7,774 bases of DNA from Prevotellaceae bacterium UBA3646. GTDB lineage: Bacteria; Bacteroidota; Bacteroidia; Bacteroidales; Bacteroidaceae. Each line of letters opens with the position of its first letter. Position 1 is the first letter of the stretch. The translations under genes were made by a program, and so were the position numbers. The notes below the pieces were generated by a model. The model made no database searches. It worked only from the letters and a program-made list of their open reading frames with translations, and was not told where the DNA came from. Where the stretch lies: assembly GCA_002373535.1 (NCBI GenBank), contig DFKL01000116.1, positions 16,098 to 23,871 of the forward strand, written 5' to 3'. This document shows, piece after piece, positions 1-6,508 of this stretch.

Positions 1-872
1 AGCAGAAGCCTTTCCGCCGCGAGGTCATCCGTACATACGGAGCAGACATAATCCCCTCGCCAAGCATGACGACCGAAGTTGGCAAGAAAATCAATGCCGA
101 GCATCCCGGGACCACAGGCTCGCTGGGCTGTGCCATATCCGAGGCTGTAGAGGCTGCGGTCAAGAACGAGGGGTATCGCTATGTGCTAGGTTCCGTATTG
201 AACCAAGTCTTGCTACACCAGACCGTCATAGGCCTTGAAGTCCAGACTGCGCTTAAGAAACACAACATCAAGCCGGACATACTCATTGCCTGTACCGGCG
301 GAGGCTCTAACCTGGGCGGATTTGCATCGCCGTTCTTTGGCGAAATACTGCGTGGAGAGGCTGACTATAAGATTATCGGAGCTGAGCCGGCATCGTGCCC
401 GTCGTTCACAAGAGGTGTATATAAATATGACTTCTGCGACACGGGGCAGATATGTCCGCTGGCAAAGATGTATACCATTGGCTCACAGTTCATCCCAAGT
501 GCAAACCATGCAGGCGGACTACGTTTCCACGGCATGAGCCCCATCCTGTCCGAGCTGTATCACCAAGGTGTGTTTGAAGCCCGTGCATACGAACAGACGC
601 AGGTGTTCCAAGCTGCCGAGATCTTTGCAAAGGCGGAGGGTATACTGCCGGCTCCGGAATCGTCGCATGCTATCCGCGCAGCTATAGACGAGGCCCTGAA
701 ATGCAAACAGACGGGTGAAGAAAAAGTCATCGTATTCAACCTCTCCGGCACCGGCTATTTTGACCTATATGCCTATGCCCAGTACAATGACAAGACAATG
801 AACGACGTCATTCCCTCTGATAAAGTCATCGAGGAAGCACTTGCCAAGCTGCCCAAGGTGCCTAACATGTAA
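1..872 (+). CDS. trpB: TrpB2-type tryptophan synthase beta chain (5' truncated)
   Basis: PLP-dependent tryptophan synthase beta-like enzyme, which joins indole and L-serine to make L-tryptophan. The reading frame is open to the window edge (first whole codon at base 3), and the residues before the internal ATG at 66 (QKPFRREVIRTYGADIIPSP) are typical of the family, so the true start and the PLP-lysine domain lie outside. Seen: the phosphate-binding loop CTGGGSNLGG (bases about 291-320), GLRFHGMSPILSELYHQG, LPAPESSHA, and near the C-terminus NLSGTGYFD, whose serine corresponds to the one that contacts the PLP ring nitrogen. GLRFHG and LSGTGYFD, in place of the GLDYPG and SGRGDKD type of TrpB1, point to the TrpB2 subfamily (TIGR01415-like). 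TrpB2 can act without TrpA, so indole salvage is as likely as a complete trp pathway. No trpA is visible downstream. Family call firm; physiological role uncertain. Confidence 0.93.
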   Translation, partial: QKPFRREVIRTYGADIIPSPSMTTEVGKKINAEHPGTTGSLGCAISEAVEAAVKNEGYRYVLGSVLNQVLLHQTVIGLEVQTALKKHNIKPDILIACTGGGSNLGGFASPFFGEILRGEADYKIIGAEPASCPSFTRGVYKYDFCDTGQICPLAKMYTIGSQFIPSANHAGGLRFHGMSPILSELYHQGVFEARAYEQTQVFQAAEIFAKAEGILPAPESSHAIRAAIDEALKCKQTGEEKVIVFNLSGTGYFDLYAYAQYNDKTMNDVIPSDKVIEEALAKLPKVPNM

Positions 873-883
873 TAACATACAGT

Positions 884-913
884 CCCCTGCCATCCTCTTT
901 ACGGGGGCAGGGG
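884..913 (+). other. GC-rich hairpin between trpB and the phosphatase gene
   Basis: Perfect 8-bp inverted repeat: CCCCTGCC at 884-891 and GGCAGGGG at 906-913, with a 14-base loop, 11 bases after the trpB stop codon. No T-run follows on either strand, so it is not a convincing intrinsic terminator. It could attenuate or protect the trpB transcript end. The remaining bases up to 929 show no TAnnTTTG promoter box, which leaves read-through into the phosphatase gene possible. Confidence 0.5.
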
Positions 914-929
914 CATAACCATAAGCCAG

Positions 930-2360
930 ATGTTTATGAAAAGCCATATCCTTACCATACTATTCCTGCTCTCGTTTGCCGGATACACTGCTGCACAACA
1001 GGACACTTGCCAGAGGCCTAAATATGTATTCTATTTCATAGGCGACGGCATGGGCATGAACCAGGTAAACGGCACAGAGACATACCTCGCTGCAAAGGAA
1101 GGCCGCATAGGTATCAAGCCACTAAGTTTCGGAGAGTTCCCGTACACAAGCTTTGCTACTACATACAGCAGTTCGAACGGCATAACGGACAGTGCCGCTG
1201 CCGGCACAGCCCTTGCCACCGGCCACAAGACATACAACAGCTGTCTCGGCCTGCTGCCAGACAGTGTAACGGCAGTAAGCTCTATCGCAGTATGGGCAAA
1301 GCAGGCAGGTGCTGCCGTGGGAATCACTACAAGCGTCAGTGTAGACCATGCCACCCCTGCTGCGTTCTATGCCCACCGCAGGAACCGTAATATGTACTAC
1401 GAGATCGGGCAGGATATGTACCGTAGCGGATTTGACTTCTTTGCCGGCAGTGATTTCCTTAAGCCGGAACGCCCGGGCGAGGCTACGCTGTACCGACAGA
1501 CACAGGATGCCGGATACACGATAGTACGCGGCTACAAGGACTACCAGAAGAAGGCACGCAAGGCTGAGCGCATCGTGATGCTTCAGACCGAGGAGGCGTC
1601 AAAGAACGACCGCTCGGCCATACCCTATGCCATAGACCGGCAGAAGGGAGACATGACACTGGTCGAGATAACCAAAGCTGCCATCGATTTCCTGAAGAGG
1701 AAGAACTCCGACCGCTTCTTCCTGATGGTAGAGGGAGGCAAAATAGACTGGGCCGGTCACAACAACGATGCCTCGACGGTATATGAGGAAGTCATAGACA
1801 TGGACAATGCCATACGCGTAGCATTCGATTTCTACAAAAAGCATCCCTACGAGACGTTGATAGTAGTAACGGCCGACCACGAGACCGGCGGCATGGGACT
1901 CGGCAACAAGGACTACACACAAAAGCTGGATCTGCTGCAATTCCAGAAAATGAGTGCCCCACAGTACAGCAACCACGTAAACCAGATTGCAAAGCAATAT
2001 GGCGACAGCCTGAGCTGGGATATAATAAGGGATGACCTGAAGGAAAACTTCGGCTTCTGGAACCAGGTGAAAATCAGCAAGCAGCAGGAGGAGCAACTGT
2101 ACAAGGCTTACGAGGACATCCTGGCAGGACGGGAAAAGAGTCAGAAGACCCTGTACTCGCAAATCAACAACCTAAGCTACCTGGCCAAGAGCATACTGAA
2201 CATGAATGCACGTATTGGCTGGACCTCTGGCGCACACACCAACGGATACGTTCCCGTATTTGCCATAGGAGCAGGTGCCGACCAGTTCCACGGACGCATC
2301 GACAATACCGAGATTCCCAAGATTATAGCAAGAATAGCCGGATACGAGATGAAACAGTAG
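930..2360 (+). CDS. Secreted alkaline phosphatase (PhoA family)
   Basis: Metal-dependent alkaline phosphomonoesterase (PF00245) that releases phosphate from organic esters outside the cytoplasm. Residues 1-23 form a signal peptide (K4, hydrophobic ILTILFLLSFAG, then TAAQ), so a periplasmic location is expected. Active-site residues are all present: D39 in FIGDGMG, nucleophile S88 in TDSAAAGTA, T142 in DHATPAA, E268, D273 and H277 in EGGKIDWAGH, D316 and H317 in TADHETGG, and H436 in SGAHTNGY. Position 153 of the E. coli enzyme is His here (H140) and position 328 is Trp (W274), as in Vibrio- and Bacillus-like phosphatases. The segment between H317 and H436 is about 80 residues longer than in E. 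coli PhoA, suggesting a surface insertion. The second ATG at 936 (MKSHILT) is an equally good start. At 476 residues the length is normal. It lies 57 bp after trpB with no clear promoter of its own. Confidence 0.96.
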   Translation: MFMKSHILTILFLLSFAGYTAAQQDTCQRPKYVFYFIGDGMGMNQVNGTETYLAAKEGRIGIKPLSFGEFPYTSFATTYSSSNGITDSAAAGTALATGHKTYNSCLGLLPDSVTAVSSIAVWAKQAGAAVGITTSVSVDHATPAAFYAHRRNRNMYYEIGQDMYRSGFDFFAGSDFLKPERPGEATLYRQTQDAGYTIVRGYKDYQKKARKAERIVMLQTEEASKNDRSAIPYAIDRQKGDMTLVEITKAAIDFLKRKNSDRFFLMVEGGKIDWAGHNNDASTVYEEVIDMDNAIRVAFDFYKKHPYETLIVVTADHETGGMGLGNKDYTQKLDLLQFQKMSAPQYSNHVNQIAKQYGDSLSWDIIRDDLKENFGFWNQVKISKQQEEQLYKAYEDILAGREKSQKTLYSQINNLSYLAKSILNMNARIGWTSGAHTNGYVPVFAIGAGADQFHGRIDNTEIPKIIARIAGYEMKQ

Positions 2361-2378
2361 AGGCTGAATGCTTCTACT
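2356..2378. terminator. Hairpin spanning both convergent stop codons
   Basis: Arms AGTAGAGGC (2356-2364) and GCTTCTACT (2370-2378) form a 9-bp stem with one G-T wobble and a TGAAT loop. The left arm contains the phosphatase stop codon TAG (2358-2360) and the right arm contains the stop of the facing methyltransferase gene (TAG on the minus strand, 2374-2376). Only 13 bp separate the two genes, so this is the only structure that could end both transcripts. No T-run follows on the plus strand and only a short TTT on the minus strand, so bidirectional termination is inferred and not certain. Confidence 0.45.
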
Positions 2379-3183
2379 TCCTGCACAACTCCCAGAATGC
2401 AACGGCACTGGCTGCCGCCACATTCAGCGAGTCTACTCCGTGATACATGGGTATCCTTACGACGTAGTCCGCATCGTCTATAGTCTCCTGCGACAGTCCG
2501 TCACCCTCGTTGCCCATTATCATTGCAAGCCTGCCCTGGCGCTTCAGTCTTGCATCGTCCAGTCCTATGCTGTCGTCACGCAAGGCCATGGCAACGGTCT
2601 TGAACCCGTATCCGTGCATGACATCCACGATTGAATCTCCAGAAGCAAGGATGGTCCACGGCACAAGGAAGACGCTGCCCATACTCACCCTTATGGCACG
2701 GCGGTTGAACGGGTCACAAGATGTCGGAGTAACAAGTACCGCATCTATCCCCAAGGCGGCGGCACTCCGGAATATAGCTCCGACATTGGTTGCATCCACC
2801 ACTCCGTCTACTATGACTATACGACGGGCATCGCGCAAGACTTCGTCCAGCATTCTCTCCTGCGGACGCCGCATGGCGCACAAGACGCCGCGGGTCAGTG
2901 TGTAGCCGGTAATCTGTGCCAACAGCTGCCGCGCTCCGGTATACACCGGGACGTCCTCCCCTATCCTTTCAACTATATCCTTGGCGTCACCCTCTATGTG
3001 CCGTTCCTCTGTCAAGACAGACAGGGGCACATATCCCTTGTCCAGAGCCACTTTTATAACCTTGGGGCTCTCGGCAATAAACTGAGCGTCGTGAGGATGT
3101 AGCCTGTTACGTAGCTGAGCCTCTGTAAGTCCATGGAACACGCGCACTCGTACGTCGTCTATGTCTGTGATACGGATAATCAT
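2374..3183 (-). CDS. TrmH/SpoU-family RNA 2'-O-methyltransferase
   Basis: SPOUT-superfamily (TrmH/SpoU, COG0566) methyltransferase that transfers a methyl group from S-adenosylmethionine to a ribose 2'-OH in rRNA or tRNA. At 269 residues, the N-terminal part (about 1-110; HDAQFIAESPKVIKVALDKG at 31-50) looks like the substrate-binding region. The C-terminal knot domain carries motif 1 DATNVGAIFRSA (N133, catalytic-type R139), motif 2 IMGNEGDGL (222-230) and motif 3 VDSLNVAAASAVAFWEL (S252, N254). I chose the ATG at 3183; a TTG at 3201 would only add six residues and lies on top of the promoter -7 element. The substrate cannot be told from the sequence; names such as RlmB or TrmH would be guesses. 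It faces the phosphatase gene at its 3' end and is divergent from the lipoprotein gene. Confidence 0.93.
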   Translation of the reverse strand: MIIRITDIDDVRVRVFHGLTEAQLRNRLHPHDAQFIAESPKVIKVALDKGYVPLSVLTEERHIEGDAKDIVERIGEDVPVYTGARQLLAQITGYTLTRGVLCAMRRPQERMLDEVLRDARRIVIVDGVVDATNVGAIFRSAAALGIDAVLVTPTSCDPFNRRAIRVSMGSVFLVPWTILASGDSIVDVMHGYGFKTVAMALRDDSIGLDDARLKRQGRLAMIMGNEGDGLSQETIDDADYVVRIPMYHGVDSLNVAAASAVAFWELCRK

Positions 3184-3187
3184 AGGA

Positions 3188-3219
3188 CGAAGATACGACA
3201 AAAATAGGAATTACGTAAA
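3188..3219 (-). promoter_or_regulatory. Promoter for the TrmH-family gene (Bacteroidetes type)
   Basis: On the minus strand a -7-like box TATCTTCG (3188-3195; consensus TAnnTTTG, one mismatch) is preceded, after 20 bp, by TTTA (3216-3219; consensus -33 TTTG, one mismatch). The -7 box ends only 4 bases before the ATG at 3183, so a transcript starting at the usual distance would begin at or in the start codon. Either the message is leaderless or the real promoter lies elsewhere. Confidence 0.45.
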
Positions 3220-3258
3220 CATGATAGGGGAAATCCGCGGCAGATTCTGCATTTTCCC

Positions 3259-3290
3259 ATTGGAAGCTCCCGGTAAGCGCCATATCTTTG
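3259..3290 (+). promoter_or_regulatory. Promoter for the lipoprotein gene (Bacteroidetes type)
   Basis: TATCTTTG at 3283-3290 is a perfect match to the Bacteroidetes primary-sigma -7 consensus TAnnTTTG. ATTG at 3259-3262, 20 bp upstream, resembles the -33 TTTG. Transcription would start around 3297, giving a leader of about 40 bases that contains AGAGGA (3317-3322), a weak ribosome-binding-like stretch rather far (15 bases) from the ATG at 3338. Confidence 0.7.
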
Positions 3291-3337
3291 CAACGTCAGA
3301 CAACCAGACGACAACAAGAGGATAATAAGTAACACGT

Positions 3338-3988
3338 ATGACTATGAAAGCAAATATCTACTTCAGCAAAGCCTTATTGGCGGTAATGTCAGTGACTATG
3401 CTCGCTTCGTGCGAACCTTTCTGCCTGTACAATCCGGCGGAGGAAGTCGTCATAGCAAGCGACCGAAACCAGTCTATGGCTTTCGCGGGACAATGGACCG
3501 GGGACTTCGGAATGTACTATAACTACCGCTACAACGGCCGTGTGTACCGCTTTGACTCGTACGACACTGACATAGTCTTCTATCCCGAATACAACGGTGC
3601 GACATACGGATGGGGCAAGCAGGTTGACTTCTACCAGAACGGTCCCTATGAATCTATCTACAACCGCTTTGACTGGGAAATACGTGGAGGGGTAGTCTAT
3701 CTGACCTATTACGAGGATCCGTCCCTGGACTGCGATATATACGATTACTATATGAGCAATGACCGCTTCACGGGTCGTTTCGGCAGTTCGAACGCGACAT
3801 TCTCGCTGACCAAGATAGCCGACTACTATAACTGGAACCGATATACCGGCAACTATTACAGCTATAGCCGTACGGGCTGGACTTTCGGCAGTTTCCGTGC
3901 CCCGGCAAGGAACATGGCAGAGACCGGAGCGGCAGCAGACAGCACGTCTGCAGGCCAAGACGGAATAGTAGCATATGGCAAGCGATAG
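3338..3988 (+). CDS. Tyrosine-rich lipoprotein of unknown function
   Basis: I do not recognise a named family. Residues 1-24 are a lipoprotein signal peptide (K4, hydrophobic ALLAVMSVTM) ending in the lipobox LASC with Cys25 as the lipidated residue, so the mature protein is membrane-anchored in the periplasm or at the outer membrane. The motif after Cys25 (EPFC) is not the acidic run reported as an outward export signal in Bacteroides, which weakly favours an inward-facing position. The body (about 48-165) is very rich in Tyr (27 of 216 residues), Asn, Asp and Gly, in alternating patterns that suggest a small beta-barrel or beta-sandwich: AGQWTGDFGMYYNY, TDIVFYPEYNG, KQVDFYQNGPY, FDWEIRGGVVYLTYYED, DYYMSNDRFTGRF. 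The opening QWTGDFG is reminiscent of lipocalin-like domains, but this is only a resemblance. The tail after 185 is probably disordered. A second ATG lies at 3344. It has its own promoter and terminator, so it appears monocistronic. Confidence 0.88.
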   Translation: MTMKANIYFSKALLAVMSVTMLASCEPFCLYNPAEEVVIASDRNQSMAFAGQWTGDFGMYYNYRYNGRVYRFDSYDTDIVFYPEYNGATYGWGKQVDFYQNGPYESIYNRFDWEIRGGVVYLTYYEDPSLDCDIYDYYMSNDRFTGRFGSSNATFSLTKIADYYNWNRYTGNYYSYSRTGWTFGSFRAPARNMAETGAAADSTSAGQDGIVAYGKR

Positions 3989-3997
3989 TATTTAAGG

Positions 3998-4043
3998 ACA
4001 GGGTGTCTTGACGTATAAAATCAAGATGCTCTGTTCACTTTTT
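3998..4043 (+). terminator. Rho-independent terminator after the lipoprotein gene
   Basis: Arms at 3998-4011 (ACAGGGTGTCTTGA) and 4021-4034 (TCAAGATGCTCTGT) form a 14-bp stem with three G-U wobbles around a 9-base loop. TTTTT follows at 4039-4043 after a 4-base spacer. It begins 10 bases after the lipoprotein stop codon and isolates that gene from trmD. Confidence 0.75.
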
Positions 4044-4051
4044 GACGGTAT

Positions 4052-4086
4052 TTTGACTACAAGTTGCAGTTTTATTCGTATCTTTG
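4052..4086 (+). promoter_or_regulatory. Promoter for the trmD operon (Bacteroidetes type)
   Basis: TATCTTTG at 4079-4086 matches the -7 consensus TAnnTTTG exactly. TTTG at 4052-4055 is a candidate -33 element, although the 23-bp spacing is a little longer than the 20 bp seen for the lipoprotein promoter. The -7 box ends 9 bases before the trmD ATG, so the untranslated leader would be only a few bases long. Confidence 0.65.
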
Positions 4087-4095
4087 CATACATCT

Positions 4096-4791
4096 ATGCG
4101 CATAGACATCATTACAGTAATACCCGAGCTGCTTGAAAACTTCACACAGGAAAGCATCGTAGGCAGAGGCCAGAAGAAAGGTCTGGTGGAGATACATGTG
4201 CATAATCTGCGCGACTACACCACCAACAGGTGGCGCCGCGTGGACGACTATCCTTTCGGAGGCTTTGCAGGCATGGTCATGCAGTGCGAGCCTATAGACA
4301 GATGCATCTCCAAACTGACAGGGGAGCGACATTACGACGAGATTATCTTCACCACGCCGGACGGACGGCAGTTTGACCAGCCCATGGCCAACGAGCTGAG
4401 CCTGAAGGAAAACATCATAATCCTGTGCGGCCACTACAAAGGCATAGACTACCGTGTACGCGAGCGACTCATCACCCGTGAAGTCAGCATCGGCGACTTC
4501 GTACTGACTGGCGGCGAACTGGCTGCTGCGGTAATGACCGATGCCATAGTGCGTATAATTCCCGGTGTTATCGGAGATGAGCAGTCTGCCCTGTCAGACT
4601 CATTCCAGGACAATCTGCTGGCAGCCCCTGTATACACACGACCCAAGGAATATATTGACGTAAATGGCAAATCGTGGGGAGAAGTACCGGAGATTCTCCT
4701 ATCGGGTCACGAGGCCAAAATCAAGGAATGGGAGCTGGAACAGTCCATGCAGCGCACAAGACGCCTGAGACCGGACCTGCTCAATAAATAA
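4096..4791 (+). CDS. trmD: tRNA (guanine-N1-)-methyltransferase TrmD
   Basis: TrmD uses S-adenosylmethionine to make m1G37 in tRNAs reading codons that begin with C or some with U, which prevents +1 frameshifting; it is an essential SPOUT-fold dimer in many bacteria. At 231 residues the length is normal. Diagnostic segments: [11 protein letters not shown] (19-29), [15 protein letters not shown] (48-62), [16 protein letters not shown] (87-102), the knot region [17 protein letters not shown] (109-125), [14 protein letters not shown] (131-144), catalytic-type D149 in [11 protein letters not shown], and the C-terminal [17 protein letters not shown] start it at the ATG at 4096; the in-frame TTG at 4084 lies inside the -7 promoter box. 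It is the first gene of an apparent operon: the kinase gene begins 12 bp after its stop. Confidence 0.97.
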   Translation: MRIDIITVIPELLENFTQESIVGRGQKKGLVEIHVHNLRDYTTNRWRRVDDYPFGGFAGMVMQCEPIDRCISKLTGERHYDEIIFTTPDGRQFDQPMANELSLKENIIILCGHYKGIDYRVRERLITREVSIGDFVLTGGELAAAVMTDAIVRIIPGVIGDEQSALSDSFQDNLLAAPVYTRPKEYIDVNGKSWGEVPEILLSGHEAKIKEWELEQSMQRTRRLRPDLLNK

Positions 4792-4803
4792 ACCACCACA
4801 GAT

Positions 4804-5418
4804 ATGAAAAACCTGTATATCATAGCCGGATGTAACGGTGCAGGCAAGACGACGGCCAGCTACACCGTGCTACCTGAGATGCTCGGATGCCGGGAATTCG
4901 TCAATGCCGACGAGATTGCCCGCGGTCTCTCGCCATTCAACCCGGAAAGCGTCGCACTCCAGGCCGGACGCCTGATGATAGAGCGTGTCATGCACTTGAT
5001 GAAAGAAGGACAGGACTTTGCCTTCGAGACTACGCTGGCAACACGTTCCTATGTGAAACTCATAAAGAAGGCACAGAGCGTAGGGTATTTCGTCTCGCTC
5101 ATATTCTTCTCCCTGCCCACTCCGGAGCAGGCCGTACAGAGAGTTGCCAGACGCGTAAGCCAAGGAGGACATAACATTCCTACGGATGTCATTTACCGCC
5201 GCTATGATGCCGGACTCAGAAACTTCTTCCAACTTTATTCGCCCCTGGTTGATTTCTGGAGCCTGTACGACAACAATATATGTCCCACCTTCCGAATAGC
5301 CAGCGGCTGGAGACAGAGCGAGAAGATGGATGTCGTGGACGCACAGCGATATTATGAAATGCAGCAGGCATACAGCCAGCCTGCGACAAACGAGAAAAAG
5401 GATTCAGCAAATGAGTAG
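4804..5418 (+). CDS. Zeta-toxin-like P-loop kinase (COG4185 type)
   Basis: Predicted P-loop ATPase/kinase of the zeta-toxin (PF06414)/COG4185 group, 204 residues. Characterised zeta toxins phosphorylate UDP-N-acetylglucosamine and so block cell-wall synthesis; whether this relative does so is unknown. Seen: the Walker A GCNGAGKTT (9-17, K15, T16), the substrate-region aspartate D36 in FVNADEIARGLSPFNPE, E75 in FAFETTLATRSY, then an arginine-rich lid RVARRVSQGGHNIP (113-126) followed by VIYRRYDAGLRNF, a pattern typical of COG4185. The last 20 residues are polar and probably flexible. It starts 12 bp after trmD, with no promoter between, and its end overlaps the next gene by 8 bases, so all three genes are probably cotranscribed and the last two translationally coupled. 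No transfer signature is obvious in its base composition. It could instead be a housekeeping small-molecule kinase. Confidence 0.85.
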   Translation: MKNLYIIAGCNGAGKTTASYTVLPEMLGCREFVNADEIARGLSPFNPESVALQAGRLMIERVMHLMKEGQDFAFETTLATRSYVKLIKKAQSVGYFVSLIFFSLPTPEQAVQRVARRVSQGGHNIPTDVIYRRYDAGLRNFFQLYSPLVDFWSLYDNNICPTFRIASGWRQSEKMDVVDAQRYYEMQQAYSQPATNEKKDSANE

Positions 5419-5596
5419 GCACAAGAAAGACTATCCTACAGATCGTGAAATACGACATCTGCAGCAGTGCCTCGACAATGGCATCCTGCTGGCCCAGCAA
5501 CGTCTCGTTTCACGCGCCGTACGCGAAGGATTTACCCTGATTGCATGCCCGCGCGGCACTGTTATCGAAGTAGATCCGTCCACTATCAGGTTCTGA
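5411..5596 (+). CDS. Small protein, candidate partner/antitoxin of the kinase
   Basis: A 61-residue protein starting with the ATG at 5411, inside the last codons of the kinase gene (ATGAGTAG: start and stop overlap by 8 bases), which implies translational coupling. A start farther upstream at 5330 would bury the protein in the kinase reading frame and is unlikely. Predicted shape: a basic N-terminus (MSRHKKDYPTDRE), one long helix (about residues 12-40, HLQQCLDNGILLAQQRLVSRAV), then two short strands (FTLIACP, GTVIEVDP). The plan of a helix ending in Arg-Glu-Gly followed by a hydrophobic strand, Gly and a Val/Ile-rich strand resembles small proteins I associate with COG4185 kinases, so an antitoxin or regulatory partner role is plausible but inferred. 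Canonical epsilon antitoxins are longer and usually encoded upstream. Its stop lies 2 bp from the stop of the opposing pyrD. Confidence 0.72.
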   Translation: MSRHKKDYPTDREIRHLQQCLDNGILLAQQRLVSRAVREGFTLIACPRGTVIEVDPSTIRF

Positions 5597-5598
5597 CT

Positions 5599-6507
5599 CT
5601 ATTCTGCCACACCTATAATATCCCTGACAGAAGCCACGTCGTGACTATCCAGCCACTCGTCTATTCCGTCCACGACCTTGACGCTTACCGCAGGATCAAG
5701 GAAATTTGCCGTCCCTATCTCCACCGCACTGGCACCGGCCATGATAAACTCGATGGCATCCGCCGCGCTACATATCCCGCCAAGACCGATGACAGGAATA
5801 TCCACGGCATGGGCAACCTGACAGACCATGCGCAGGGCAACAGGCTTGATACAGGGACCGCTCAAGCCTCCGGTACCGATACTGAGCATACGCCTGCGCT
5901 TCTCTATGTCAATGGCTGTACCCATAAGCGTATTTATAAGGCTGACGCTGTCTGCTCCCTCTGCCTCCACTGCCCGGGCTATGGACACAATGTCCGTAAC
6001 GTTCGGTGACAGTTTGACAATCAAGGTCTTACGGTATGCCTTTCTGACTGCCCTTACCACACTGGCAGCGCCCTCGGTCGTCACGCCGAAAGCCATGCCT
6101 CCGTCACGGACATTAGGACAGGAAATATTCAACTCAATGGCGGGGATGTCGTCAAGACTGTCTACCACAGCAGCACATCTGGCGTAATCCTCCGGACTGG
6201 AACCTGATACATTGACAATCATACGGCTGTCTATCTTGCGTATGCGCGGATAGATGTTTTCGGCAAAGTACATTACGCCCCTGTTCTGCAGCCCGACGCA
6301 ATTGAGCATACCGCAGGCTGTTTCAGCCATACGTGGATAGTCATTTCCCTGCCTGGGTTCGTAGGTCGTTCCTTTCATTACTATTCCACCTATCCTGTGC
6401 AGTTCAACCACATCCTCGAACTCAATGCCATATCCAAAGGTTCCGCTGGCCGTAATTACAGGATTCCTGAGTTCCAATCCACCTATATTTGTCCTAAGAT
6501 CTGCCAT
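5599..6507 (-). CDS. pyrD: Dihydroorotate dehydrogenase class 1B, catalytic subunit
   Basis: FMN-containing catalytic subunit of the heterotetrameric PyrD-PyrK dihydroorotate dehydrogenase, which oxidises dihydroorotate to orotate (fourth step of UMP synthesis) in the cytoplasm. 302 residues, the usual size. Seen: N-terminal [13 protein letters not shown] (15-27), the substrate/FMN region [11 protein letters not shown] (45-55) with NCVGLQNRG (69-77), the active-site loop ELNISCPNV with N127, base C130 and N132, [10 protein letters not shown], and the FMN-phosphate-binding segments [13 protein letters not shown], PVIGLGGI and [12 protein letters not shown]. Active-site Cys (not Ser) marks class 1, and the adjacent pyrK marks class 1B. 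The ATG lies one base after the pyrK stop (TAGTATG), so the two are translationally coupled. Confidence 0.96.
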   Translation of the reverse strand: MADLRTNIGGLELRNPVITASGTFGYGIEFEDVVELHRIGGIVMKGTTYEPRQGNDYPRMAETACGMLNCVGLQNRGVMYFAENIYPRIRKIDSRMIVNVSGSSPEDYARCAAVVDSLDDIPAIELNISCPNVRDGGMAFGVTTEGAASVVRAVRKAYRKTLIVKLSPNVTDIVSIARAVEAEGADSVSLINTLMGTAIDIEKRRRMLSIGTGGLSGPCIKPVALRMVCQVAHAVDIPVIGLGGICSAADAIEFIMAGASAVEIGTANFLDPAVSVKVVDGIDEWLDSHDVASVRDIIGVAE

Positions 6508-6508
6508 A

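Noticed and set aside
1599..2162. 187-codon open frame on the minus strand inside the phosphatase gene
   Set aside because: It lies wholly opposite a gene with intact catalytic motifs, and its hydrophobic composition is what the antisense of such a gene gives.
3184..3201. TTG start for the TrmH-family gene at 3201
   Set aside because: It overlaps the -7-like box and adds only six residues with no family support; the ATG at 3183 is preferred.
3389..3958. 189-codon open frame on the minus strand opposite the lipoprotein gene
   Set aside because: The plus strand has a promoter, lipobox and terminator; the antisense frame is Val/Ile/Arg-rich because Tyr and Asn codons reverse to Val and Ile codons. 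No promoter of its own was seen.
4084..4095. TTG start for trmD at 4084
   Set aside because: It lies within the -7 promoter box; the family's conserved N-terminus (MRIDIITV) begins at the ATG at 4096.
5330..5410. Longer N-terminus for the small protein after the kinase
   Set aside because: It would overlap the kinase frame by 89 bases. The ATG at 5411 gives a normal stop-start overlap and a sensible protein.
5591..5632. Short inverted repeats (such as TCAG-GTT-CTGA) near the small gene/pyrD junction as a terminator
   Set aside because: The stem is only 4 bp and no T-run follows; it is at chance level.
5467..6009. 180-codon plus-strand open frame opposite pyrD
   Set aside because: It overlaps both the small gene and pyrD, and pyrD carries clear active-site motifs on the minus strand.
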